Shown in pieces: positions 1 through 8,168 of a stretch of 64,000 nt of DNA. The notes beneath the pieces are model-generated. The model worked only from the letters and a program-made list of their open reading frames with translations, did not search any database and was not told the DNA's origin. Made by a program: the position numbers and the translations under genes. Positions within the stretch are counted from its first letter, which is position 1, and every line of letters begins with the position of its first letter. Source of the stretch: Streptomyces sp. NRRL F-525 (GTDB taxonomy: Bacteria > Actinomycetota > Actinomycetes > Streptomycetales > Streptomycetaceae); NCBI RefSeq assembly GCF_000716605.1, contig NZ_JNXE01000045.1, positions 1 to 64,000 of the forward strand. Reading direction: 5' to 3'.

Positions 1-3000
1 CCCGGGGCCGGGGGGTGGGAGGCGGGGGTGCGGTGGTGTCTGGAGGTGGGGGCGCCCGGGTTCGTGGGGCGGTCGTCCGGTGAGCCCAGGCTTTCGAGGT
101 CGTCGAAGTCGGTGAACGGGCCGAAGGCGTCCGCGAAGTCGTGGACTCCGGAGGCGGCGTCGGATGAGCCCGGGGCGCCGGATGTTCCGGGGGAGTGGGA
201 GGTGTCGTAGCGGCCGTGGTCGGTGGGTGAGGCGTACGGCGCTTGCCGGTTGTGGTTGTCAGGCGAGGCGTACGGGTCCTGTCGGCCGCGGTTGTCAGGC
301 GAGTCGTGGGTGGCGCTCGGGGTTCCGAACGGGTCGGCGGCGGCGTTGCCTGCGTCGGCGGTTGGTGAGCCGGAGCCTGTGAGGGCGCCGAAGCCGTAGG
401 GGTCGTTGTCCGTGGGGTCCGGAGTGGGCAGGTCGTCGCCCCGGTCGCGGGCGTTGGCGACCGCGCGGAGGCGGTCCACCGCGCCGTCCATCGCGAACTG
501 GGCGGCGCCGAGCCCCTCCACGACATAGCCGCGCCGTGCCTGACCGCTGTCCTCGAAGGCGGACAGGACGCGGTACGTCGCGGAGAAGCCGCCCTCGACG
601 CCCTCCGCGGCGACCGCTCCCCGGGTCACCACGCCGTGCCGGTCGAGCAGGGTGCGGGCCAGGGCGTGGGCGCGCACGGTGGGGTCGGGCTCGTGGGCGG
701 GGAGCAGGGACCAGCGGCCCGCGACGGTCGGCGGACCGGTGCGGGAGGCGGGGCGTGCGGCGGCGGTGAGGGAGCCGTAACGCCCGCGCGGGACCGTGCG
801 TTTGGCGCGATGGGCCGTGGAACCCGCCGTACGGCCCGAGCCCAGCAGGGAGCGCATGGGGGCGAGAGTGTCGTTCGTGAGCCGCCCGGACCAGGCCAGG
901 TCCCATACGGCGTCGGCCAGTTGGGGGTCGGTGACGTCGGGGTGGGTGGTCGCGCGGATCTGGTCGGTGATCTGACGGAAGAAGAGGCCGTAGCCGCCGG
1001 AGAGGGTGTCGAGGACCGACTGGTGCAGTGCCGTGAGTTCGAGTGGGTGTGGGGGCGGGAGGAGCAGGGGGGCCGCGTCCGCCAAGTACAGGGAGACCCA
1101 GCCGTCCTTGCCGGGGAGGGAGCCCGCGCCGGCCCACACCAGCTCGCCTGCGGAGGTGAGTTCGTCGAGCATGGCGGGCGCGTAGTTCGCCACGCGGGAC
1201 GGCAGGACGAGCTTCTCCAGGGCCGACGCGGGCACGGAGGCGCCCTGCAACTGCTCGACTGCGCGCACCAGTCCGTCGATGCCGCGCAGCCCGTGGCCCT
1301 TGCCGATGTGCTGCCACCGGGGGAGGAACTGCGCGAGCGCGGCGGGCGGCACCGGCTCCAACTCGTGCCGCAGTGCGGCCAGGGAGCGGCGGCGCAGGCG
1401 GCGCAGCACCGTGGCGTCGCACCACTCCTGGCCGATGCCGGCCGGGTGGAACTCCCCTTGTACGACACGGCCGTTGGCCGCGAGCCGCTGCAACGCGCCG
1501 TCGGTGACCGCCACGCCGAGGCCGAAGCGGGCCGCTGCCGTGGCCGACGTGAACGGGCCGTGGGTACGCGCGTGCCGTGCCAGGAGGTCGCCGAGCGGGT
1601 CCTTGACCGGTTCGGTGAACGCCTCCGGGACGCCGACCGGCAGCGCGGTGCCGAGCGCGTCGCGCAGGCGGCCCGCGTCCTCGATCGCCGCCCAGTGGTC
1701 GGCACCGGCGATGCGGACACGGATCGCGCGGCGGGCCGAGGCCAGCTCCTGGGTCCACTGCGGTGCGGCGCCCCGCTCGGCCAACTCGGCGTCGGTGAGC
1801 GGGCCGAGCATGCGCAGCAGGTCGGCGACGCCTTCGACGTCCTTGATGCGGCGGTCCTCGGTGAGCCACTGGAGTTCGCGCTCCAGCTCGGTCAGTACCT
1901 CGGCGTCGAGGAGTTCGCGCAGCTCCGCCTGGCCGAGCAGCTCGGCCAGCAGGTGGGAGTCCAGGGACAGGGCGGCGGCGCGGCGCTCGGCGAGCGGCGA
2001 GTCTCCCTCGTAGAGGAACTGGGCGACGTACCCGAAGAGGAGGGAGCGGGCGAAGGGGGACGGCTCTGGGGTGGTGACCTCGACGAGGCGGACCTTGCGG
2101 GACTCCAGGTCGCCCATCAGCTCGGTAAGTCCGGGGACGTCAAAGACGTCCTGGAGGCATTCGCGGACCGCCTCCAGGACGATCGGGAACGAGCCGAACT
2201 CGCTGGCCACCTGGAGCAGTTGGGCCGCCCGCTGGCGCTGCTGCCACAGCGGGGTGCGCTTGCCGGGGTTGCGGCGCGGCAGCAGCAGCGCGCGGGCGGC
2301 GCACTCGCGGAAGCGGGCCGCGAACAGGGCCGAGCCGCCGACCTGGTCGGTGACGATCTGGTTGACCTCGCCTTTGTCGAAGGCGACATCCGCCGCTCCT
2401 ACGGGGGCCTGGTCGGCGTCGTACTCCGTACCGGCCTTCATGGGCTCCTGGTCGAGCAGGTCCAGGCCCATCAGGTCGGCGTCGGGCAGCCGCAGGACGA
2501 TGCCGTCGTCGGCGTGCATCACCTGGGCGTCCATGCCGTAGCGCTCGGAGAGACGGGCGCCGAGGGCGAGGGCCCAGGGGGCGTGGACCTGGGCGCCGAA
2601 GGGGGAGTGGATGACCACGCGCCAGTCGCCGAGTTCGTCGCGGAAGCGCTCCACGACGATCGTGCGATCGTCCGGGATGTGGCCGCAGGCCTCGCGCTGT
2701 TCGGCCAGGTACGACAGCACGTTCTCCGCGGCCCAGGCGTCGAGGCCGGCGGCGAGGAGGCGCAGGCGGGCGTCCTCCTTGGGCTGCGAGCCGACCTCGC
2801 GCAGGAACGCGCCCACCGCGCGGCCCAGTTCCAGCGGGCGGCCCAACTGGTCGCCCTTCCAGAAGGGGAGCCGGCCGGGGACGCCTGGTGCGGGGGAGAC
2901 CAGGACGCGGTCGCGGGTGATGTCCTCGATCCGCCAGGAGGAGGTGCCGAGCGTGAAGACGTCGCCCACCCGGGACTCGTAGACCATCTCCTCGTCCAGC

Positions 3001-4682
3001 TCGCCGACCCGGCCGCCGCCCTTCTTGGGGTCGGCGCCGGCCAGGAAGACCCCGAAGAGCCCGCGGTCGGGGATCGTGCCCCCGGAGGTGACGGCGAGGC
3101 GCTGCGCGCCGGGGCGGCCGGTGATCGTGCCGGCGATGCGGTCCCACACCACGCGCGGGCGCAGCTCCGCGAACGCGTCGGACGGATAACGGCCCGCGAG
3201 CATGTCGAGCACGGCCGTGAACGCCGACTCCGGGAGCGAGGCGAAGGGCGCGGCCCGGCGGACCGTGGCGAGCAGGTCGTCGACCTGCCAGGTGTCCAGC
3301 GCCGTCATCGCGACGAGCTGCTGGGCGAGGACGTCCAGGGGGTTGGCGGGCACCCTCAGGGACTCGATGGAGCCGGTGCGCATCCGCTCGGTGACCACGG
3401 CGGCCTGGACGAGGTCGCCCCGGTACTTCGGGAAGACCACACCTGTGGAGACCGCGCCGACCTGGTGTCCCGCGCGGCCCACCCGCTGGAGGCCGGAGGC
3501 CACGGAGGGCGGGGACTCCACCTGGATGACGAGGTCGACGGCGCCCATGTCGATGCCCAGCTCCAGACTGGACGTGGCCACCACGGCGGGGAGCCGGCCC
3601 GCCTTGAGGTCCTCCTCGACCTGGGCGCGCTGCTCCTTGGACACCGAGCCGTGGTGGGCGCGGGCGATGACCGGGGGCGCGCCCTGGGCGGCACCGGAAC
3701 CGCCCATCAGCTCGGCCGGTGCGTGGTGTTCGTCCAGGGGCTCGCCGGTCGCGCGCTCGTAGGCGATCTCGTTGAGGCGGTTGCACAGACGCTCCGCCAG
3801 GCGGCGGGAGTTGGCGAACACGATTGTTGAACGATGCGACTGGACGAGGTCGGTGATGCGCTCCTCGACGTGCGGCCAGATCGAGGGCTTCTCCGCACCC
3901 TCCTTGCCGTCGGCGACCGGGGAGCCGCCCAACTCGCCCAGATCCTCGACCGGGACGACCACGGAGAGGTCGAACTCCTTGCCGGACTTCGGCTGGACGA
4001 TCTCCACCTTGCCGCGCGGGGCGAGATAGCGGGCGACCTCGTCGACCGGGCGCACGGTCGCGGACAGGCCGATGCGACGGGCCGGCTTCGGCAGCAGCTC
4101 GTCCAGCCGCTCCAGGGACAGCGCGAGATGCGCACCCCGCTTGGTGCCCGCGACCGCGTGCACCTCGTCCAGGATCACCGTCTCGATGCCCGTCAGCGCG
4201 TCGCGCGTGGCCGACGTGAGCATCAGGAACAGGGACTCCGGGGTGGTGATCAGGATGTCCGGCGGGCGGGTGGACAGGGCGCGGCGCTCGGCGGGCGGGG
4301 TGTCGCCCGAGCGGATGCCGACCTTGACCTCGGGCTCGGGCAGGCCCAGGCGGACGGACTCCTGACGGATGCCGGTGAGCGGGGAGCGGAGGTTGCGCTC
4401 GACGTCGACCGCGAGGGCCTTGAGCGGGGACACGTACAGGACGCGGCAGCGCTTCCTCGGGTCGGCGGGCGGGGGTGTCGCGGCGAGCTGGTCCAGGGCG
4501 GCGAGGAAGGCGGCCAGGGTCTTGCCGGAACCGGTCGGCGCCACCACCAGCACGTCCGAGCCTTCGCCGATGGCCTTCCACGCGCCCGCCTGGGCCGCGG
4601 TGGGCGCGGAGAAGGCCCCCGTGAACCAGCCGCGGGTCGCGGGGGAGAAGCCGTCGAGGGCTCGATGTGCGGAGCTGACCAT
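1..4682 (-). CDS. lhr: ATP-dependent helicase Lhr, C-terminus beyond the window edge
   Basis: Large superfamily 2 DNA helicase of the Lhr family, thought to act in DNA repair. The start ATG (4682-4680) opens MVSSAHRALDGF. Walker A APTGSGKT lies near residue 48 and the DEVH box of motif II about 125 residues later, followed by the helicase C-domain (RVGRAGHQ, motif VI) and the long Lhr-specific region (PDRGLFGVF, WAAENVLSYLAEQREACGHIPD). The frame stays open for about 1560 codons to base 1, so the stop lies outside the window. The last 130 or so codons are a Pro/Asp/Ser/Gly-rich tail with a 12-residue imperfect repeat (PDN..RQ.PYAS), probably disordered. The gene stands alone and is divergent from the AraC-type regulator. 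Family assignment is firm; only the 3' end is missing. Confidence 0.93.
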   Translation of the reverse strand, partial: MVSSAHRALDGFSPATRGWFTGAFSAPTAAQAGAWKAIGEGSDVLVVAPTGSGKTLAAFLAALDQLAATPPPADPRKRCRVLYVSPLKALAVDVERNLRSPLTGIRQESVRLGLPEPEVKVGIRSGDTPPAERRALSTRPPDILITTPESLFLMLTSATRDALTGIETVILDEVHAVAGTKRGAHLALSLERLDELLPKPARRIGLSATVRPVDEVARYLAPRGKVEIVQPKSGKEFDLSVVVPVEDLGELGGSPVADGKEGAEKPSIWPHVEERITDLVQSHRSTIVFANSRRLAERLCNRLNEIAYERATGEPLDEHHAPAELMGGSGAAQGAPPVIARAHHGSVSKEQRAQVEEDLKAGRLPAVVATSSLELGIDMGAVDLVIQVESPPSVASGLQRVGRAGHQVGAVSTGVVFPKYRGDLVQAAVVTERMRTGSIESLRVPANPLDVLAQQLVAMTALDTWQVDDLLATVRRAAPFASLPESAFTAVLDMLAGRYPSDAFAELRPRVVWDRIAGTITGRPGAQRLAVTSGGTIPDRGLFGVFLAGADPKKGGGRVGELDEEMVYESRVGDVFTLGTSSWRIEDITRDRVLVSPAPGVPGRLPFWKGDQLGRPLELGRAVGAFLREVGSQPKEDARLRLLAAGLDAWAAENVLSYLAEQREACGHIPDDRTIVVERFRDELGDWRVVIHSPFGAQVHAPWALALGARLSERYGMDAQVMHADDGIVLRLPDADLMGLDLLDQEPMKAGTEYDADQAPVGAADVAFDKGEVNQIVTDQVGGSALFAARFRECAARALLLPRRNPGKRTPLWQQRQRAAQLLQVASEFGSFPIVLEAVRECLQDVFDVPGLTELMGDLESRKVRLVEVTTPEPSPFARSLLFGYVAQFLYEGDSPLAERRAAALSLDSHLLAELLGQAELRELLDAEVLTELERELQWLTEDRRIKDVEGVADLLRMLGPLTDAELAERGAAPQWTQELASARRAIRVRIAGADHWAAIEDAGRLRDALGTALPVGVPEAFTEPVKDPLGDLLARHARTHGPFTSATAAARFGLGVAVTDGALQRLAANGRVVQGEFHPAGIGQEWCDATVLRRLRRRSLAALRHELEPVPPAALAQFLPRWQHIGKGHGLRGIDGLVRAVEQLQGASVPASALEKLVLPSRVANYAPAMLDELTSAGELVWAGAGSLPGKDGWVSLYLADAAPLLLPPPHPLELTALHQSVLDTLSGGYGLFFRQITDQIRATTHPDVTDPQLADAVWDLAWSGRLTNDTLAPMRSLLGSGRTAGSTAHRAKRTVPRGRYGSLTAAARPASRTGPPTVAGRWSLLPAHEPDPTVRAHALARTLLDRHGVVTRGAVAAEGVEGGFSATYRVLSAFEDSGQARRGYVVEGLGAAQFAMDGAVDRLRAVANARDRGDDLPTPDPTDNDPYGFGALTGSGSPTADAGNAAADPFGTPSATHDSPDNRGRQDPYASPDNHNRQAPYASPTDHGRYDTSHSPGTSGAPGSSDAASGVHDFADAFGPFTDFDDLESLGSPDDRPTNPGAPTSRHHRTPASHPPAP

Positions 4683-4752
4683 GCGTCCATCCTGCACCCG
4701 CCCACTGACAATGCGTCTGACCTGCGGGGATTCCGTGGCGGCTGCGCGCGGA

Positions 4753-4856
4753 ACCGTTTCGGTCGCCTGCCGGCCGTCGCGGGCAGGACCGTTTCAGCGC
4801 CTGTCGGCCGTGGCGAGCAGGACCGTTTCCGCGGCTTTCGGGCGCCGTGGGCAGGA
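4753..4856. repeat. three tandem 34-35 bp imperfect repeats between lhr and the AraC regulator
   Basis: Three copies of a unit beginning ACCGTTTC start at 4753, 4788 and 4822. Each continues with a GCCTG..CGGCCGT.GCG.GCAGG pattern; the third copy is more diverged. They fill most of the 210 bp divergent intergenic region. They could be binding sites for the adjacent regulator or simply a recent local duplication; nothing here decides between these. Confidence 0.6.
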
Positions 4857-4892
4857 AGGCTTCTTCCCGTCACCGTGGCGGAGAATGGCCGT

Positions 4893-5879
4893 ATGGCAGG
4901 TTCGGGCGAGCTGGCGAGGCACTGGCAGTACACGGAGCTGCCCGGCGTCGATCTGCTGCGGGCCCGGTACATCCGCAAGACGTTCGTACGGCACACGCAC
5001 GAGAACTTCGTCATCGCCGCCATCGCGGACGGCGTCGAGGTGTTCCACCACGGTGGGGGCGACGTGTCCGCCGGGGCGGGAGCGCTCGCTCTGGTCAACC
5101 CGGACACCCCGCACACCGGCCGGGCGGGTGTACCCGAGGGCTGGCGGTACGGGGCGGTCTACCCGTCGCCCGAGGTGGTGGCCGCGATAGCCGCCGAGAC
5201 CACCTCGATCCGCGGCACCCCCGGTTTCATCAGTCCGGTGCTCGACGACCTCTACACCGTCGGGCTCGTCCATCAGATCCTGCGCGCGGCCGACGAGGGC
5301 AACGCGCTCGCCGCCGACACCCTGCTGCGGATCGCCGTCACCAGACTGCTCCGGCTGAACGGTGGACCGCTGCCGCAGCGCGCCGTGCCCACGGCCGGCG
5401 GTCGGGTCGCCGCACGCGCGCGTGCCGTGCTGGAGGAGCGGATGGCGGAACCGCCCACCCTGGAGCGGCTCGCCGGGGATCTGGGGACCAGTCCCTTCGC
5501 CCTGCTGCGCGCGTTCCGCGGTGCCTACGGGATGCCGCCCCACGCCTGGCTGACCGACGCCCGGGTGCGGGAGGCACGCCGTCTCCTGGACGTGGGCACG
5601 GCGCCCGCGGAGGCCGCAGTCGCCGTCGGGTTCACGGACCAGCCGCACCTCAACCGGCACTTCGCCCGGATCGTGGGCGTGCCCCCGGGCGCGTACCAGC
5701 GGGAGCGCAAGAACGTACAAGACGCGGGACACCGGCTCCTCGTACCGTCCGACACGTGGCAGAACAGATCGCTTCAGAAGACATACGCGCCGGAGCGGGA
5801 GGAGAACCGGGCTCCAACACAGAGGGAAAGCCGGACTCCGCCGTCGTACGGGACGCCCTCGGGGTCGGGGTCGCCGTAG
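4893..5879 (+). CDS. AraC-family transcriptional regulator
   Basis: Predicted DNA-binding regulator of about 328 residues. The N-terminal cupin-like sensor half includes YIRKTFVRHTHENFVIA, typical of AraC_binding domains. The C-terminal half has two helix-turn-helix units (LERLAGDLGTSPFALLRAFR and AEAAVAVGFTDQPHLNRHFA), the second being the AraC signature, then VGVPPGAYQ. The start ATG lies 6 nt after a GAGAAT -10-like box with no Shine-Dalgarno, which suggests a leaderless mRNA. The reading frame continues about 60 residues past the normal end of the family into a low-complexity tail, overlapping azlC by 124 nt. It sits just upstream of azlCD on the same strand, so the likely role is control of that exporter (inference). 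Confidence 0.85.
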   Translation: MAGSGELARHWQYTELPGVDLLRARYIRKTFVRHTHENFVIAAIADGVEVFHHGGGDVSAGAGALALVNPDTPHTGRAGVPEGWRYGAVYPSPEVVAAIAAETTSIRGTPGFISPVLDDLYTVGLVHQILRAADEGNALAADTLLRIAVTRLLRLNGGPLPQRAVPTAGGRVAARARAVLEERMAEPPTLERLAGDLGTSPFALLRAFRGAYGMPPHAWLTDARVREARRLLDVGTAPAEAAVAVGFTDQPHLNRHFARIVGVPPGAYQRERKNVQDAGHRLLVPSDTWQNRSLQKTYAPEREENRAPTQRESRTPPSYGTPSGSGSP

Positions 5880-6550
5880 GGCTGTCCGGGTTCGCCTTCG
5901 GGGTGACCTCGGCCGGTGGCGGGCTCACCCTGCTGCAGACCTGCGCCCTCAGCCTCCTGGTGTTCACCGGCGCCTCCCAGTTCGCGCTCGTGGGAGCGCT
6001 CGCGGCCGGCGGCAATCCGCTCACCGCGGCGGCGGGAGCCTTCTTCCTGGGGGTGCGCAACACCTTCTACGGGCTGCGCCTCTCGCAGTTGCTGGCCCTT
6101 CCGCGCGCGGTGCGCCCGTTCGCCGCCCAATGGGTCATCGACGAGACGACGGCCGTCACCCTCGCCCAGCCCACACGGCGTGCCGCCCGGATCGGCTTCA
6201 CCGTCACCGGGCTCACCCTGTACCTGCTGTGGAACCTCACCACGCTGCTCGGCGCGCTGGGCGCCAAGGCCATCGGGGACACGGACGCCTGGGGTCTCGA
6301 CGCGGCCGGGCCCGCCGTCTTCCTGGCGCTGCTCGCGCCCATGCTCACGACCACCACCGAGCGTGCCGTCGCCGCACTCGCGGTCCTTCTGGGACTGGGC
6401 CTGCTGCCCGTGCTGCCGGCCGGTGTGCCGGTCCTGGCGGCGGCTCTCGCGGCGCCGATCGCCCTCTACGTAGAAGGCCGTCGGCAGGGCGGGGCACGTA
6501 ACGGCGCACCAGAAGAAGGCAGTTGCCAGGCACAGGAGGAAGACCGTTGA
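5756..6550 (+). CDS. azlC: AzlC-family branched-chain amino acid exporter subunit
   Basis: Integral membrane protein of about 264 residues, large subunit of the AzlCD (BrnFE-like) branched-chain amino acid efflux system. The diagnostic segments are GLSGFAFGVTSAGGGL, FTGASQFALVG and FFLGVRNTFYGLRL, followed by several hydrophobic helices. The GTG at 5756 is the best available start: the valine codons further downstream before the first membrane helix are GTC or GTA. This start places the first 124 nt inside the 3' end of the upstream regulator gene. The 3' end overlaps azlD by 4 nt (TTGA), indicating translational coupling. The family call is firm; the exact start is uncertain. Confidence 0.85.
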   Translation: MAEQIASEDIRAGAGGEPGSNTEGKPDSAVVRDALGVGVAVGLSGFAFGVTSAGGGLTLLQTCALSLLVFTGASQFALVGALAAGGNPLTAAAGAFFLGVRNTFYGLRLSQLLALPRAVRPFAAQWVIDETTAVTLAQPTRRAARIGFTVTGLTLYLLWNLTTLLGALGAKAIGDTDAWGLDAAGPAVFLALLAPMLTTTTERAVAALAVLLGLGLLPVLPAGVPVLAAALAAPIALYVEGRRQGGARNGAPEEGSCQAQEEDR

Positions 6551-6855
6551 CCGTCTGGATCGCGATCGCGGCGACCGCCCTCGGCTGCTACGTCGTCAAG
6601 CTCGCCGGACTGCTGGTGCCCGCGGGCGCCCTGGAACGGCCGCTGGTGCGGCGGCTCGCCGCGCTGCTGCCGGTCGCCCTGCTCGCCGCGCTCACGGCTC
6701 AGCAGACCTTCGCCGACGGGCACGCGCTCGTGCTCGACGCCCGGGCCGCGGGGCTCGCGGCGGCCGCCGTGGCGCTGGTGCTGCGGGCACCGTTCCTGCT
6801 CGTCGTCGCGGCGGCCGTGCTGGTGACGGCGGGCGTGCGGGCCATCGGTGGCTGA
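6547..6855 (+). CDS. azlD: AzlD-family exporter small subunit
   Basis: Small membrane protein of about 102 residues with four predicted hydrophobic helices, partner of AzlC. The first helix is WIAIAATALGCYVVKLAGLL and the end is LVVAAAVLVTAGVRAIGG. A TTG start at 6547 overlaps the azlC stop (TTGA) and sits 7-8 nt behind a strong GGAGGA site, so I prefer it to an in-frame ATG at 6523. It has no other downstream partner; the next gene is convergent 12 bp away. Confidence 0.85.
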   Translation: MTVWIAIAATALGCYVVKLAGLLVPAGALERPLVRRLAALLPVALLAALTAQQTFADGHALVLDARAAGLAAAAVALVLRAPFLLVVAAAVLVTAGVRAIGG

Positions 6856-6867
6856 GGCGCCCCGGAA

Positions 6868-7812
6868 TCAGCCCACGGAACGGCTGTACGCCTTCAGGGT
6901 GCGCAGGGCCTGGATCGTCACCATGGGGCGTGCCTCCAAGGCGATGCCCGGTGCCCACTGACGCCAGCGGATCGGCCAGCCGCCGTCCTCCCGCTGGCCG
7001 CCCGCGAGGTGGTCCAGGGAACGGGCCATCTCGTCGTCCGTGAACCACGCGCGCGCGAGCGAACTCGGCGTCTTCGCGTAGTCGTACGGGAAGTGGTGCT
7101 CGCCCGGCGCGTACCCGGGGGCGACCGGGTACGCCTCCAGGCGCTCCGGGTCCAGGGCGGCGAGCCGGTGCTCGCGCACCAGGCGGCCGAGGCGGTCGGC
7201 GGCCGCCTCCGCGCGCGGGCGGTCGGGTGCCGAGTCCAGGAAGGCGACGGCGGCCTCGATCTCGTAGGGGTGCGACTTCTCCAGGGAGTCGACGGCCTGC
7301 CAGCAGAAGTCGGTGGCCCGGAACAGCCAGGCGTGCCACACCTCGTTGCGGTGCAGCAGGCCCACCACCGGCCCGGTGGCGAGGAGTTCGCTGGGCGGGT
7401 CGTCCACGATCGGCACGAAGGGGGCCGTCGGATAGCCGCGCTGGCCGGGAAGGATCGCCGGCAGGGCGCCGTCGGCCGTGGAGACCGAGGTCAGATAGCG
7501 GCACACGCGTTCCACCCGCTGCCCGCCGCAGCGCCCGACGGCATCCAGGACGCGCAGCGCGTGCCCGGTGTGCAGCGGCTGGCTCACCGGGCCGCGCAGA
7601 TCGGGTTCCAGCGCGTGCCCGTACCCGCCGTCCTCGTTGCGGTAGGCATCCAGCGCGGTCTCCACCGGATCGGGTTCGCCGTTGAGGAAGTGGTACGCGA
7701 AGAGGCGCTGTTCCAGCACGCGCGCGGTGAGCCAGACGAAGTGCTCGGCGCGGAAGAGCGGGGAGTGCGCCGGGGGCGTCGGGGGGAGTGGGGAAGCTCC
7801 TGTTTCGGCCAT
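6868..7812 (-). CDS. prenyltransferase/squalene-cyclase-like repeat protein (alpha-toroid fold)
   Basis: Cytoplasmic protein of 314 residues without a signal peptide. Two copies of a DGG[YW] repeat are visible: NEDGGYGHALEPDLRGP near residue 58 and REDGGWPIRWRQWAP near residue 275, each followed by a helix of the type seen in squalene-hopene cyclase and prenyltransferase barrels. A catalytic DXDD-like motif is not evident, so it may be a non-catalytic or differently specific toroid protein. The ATG at 7812 opens MAETGASPLPP. The gene stands alone, convergent with azlD and divergent from the DUF3046 gene. Specific function unknown. Confidence 0.7.
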   Translation of the reverse strand: MAETGASPLPPTPPAHSPLFRAEHFVWLTARVLEQRLFAYHFLNGEPDPVETALDAYRNEDGGYGHALEPDLRGPVSQPLHTGHALRVLDAVGRCGGQRVERVCRYLTSVSTADGALPAILPGQRGYPTAPFVPIVDDPPSELLATGPVVGLLHRNEVWHAWLFRATDFCWQAVDSLEKSHPYEIEAAVAFLDSAPDRPRAEAAADRLGRLVREHRLAALDPERLEAYPVAPGYAPGEHHFPYDYAKTPSSLARAWFTDDEMARSLDHLAGGQREDGGWPIRWRQWAPGIALEARPMVTIQALRTLKAYSRSVG

Positions 7813-7892
7813 GCGTCAGACCGTAGGACGGAAAGCGGTCTCCGCAAGGGGTCCCGACCTGGTCCCACTCTCAGGGGCGGGATACTGGTGTC

Positions 7893-8087
7893 ATGCGGTT
7901 GACGGTCTTCTGGGAGCGGATGACGGAGCACTTCGGCGCGGGGTACGCCGAGAGCTTCGCGCGCGATCACGTGATGACGGAACTCGGCGGGCGGACGGTG
8001 CACGAGGCGCTGGACGCGGGCTGGGAGGCCAAGGACGTATGGCGCGTGGTCTGCGACGTCATGAACGTTCCGCGGCAGAGCCGCTGA
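7893..8087 (+). CDS. DUF3046 protein
   Basis: Small protein of 64 residues (MRLTVFWERMTEHFG..., ending DVMNVPRQSR), matching the actinobacterial DUF3046 family, which is commonly found near recA-recX. The fold is predicted to be mostly helical; the function is not known. The ATG is preceded by GATACT six bases upstream and has no Shine-Dalgarno, consistent with leaderless transcription. Confidence 0.88.
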   Translation: MRLTVFWERMTEHFGAGYAESFARDHVMTELGGRTVHEALDAGWEAKDVWRVVCDVMNVPRQSR

Positions 8088-8168
8088 TCCTCCGCCGGAA
8101 AGTCGCTGATCGGTCACGAAGATCGACGGCGGTGACCGGTTGTCAGTGGCGTAGGCGAGACTTGCACC

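Noticed and set aside
636..3830. Very long open frame on the plus strand through lhr
   Set aside because: It is the antisense shadow of the Lhr gene; the translation is repetitive Gly/Ala/Arg/Val with no domain, and third-position bias fits the minus strand.
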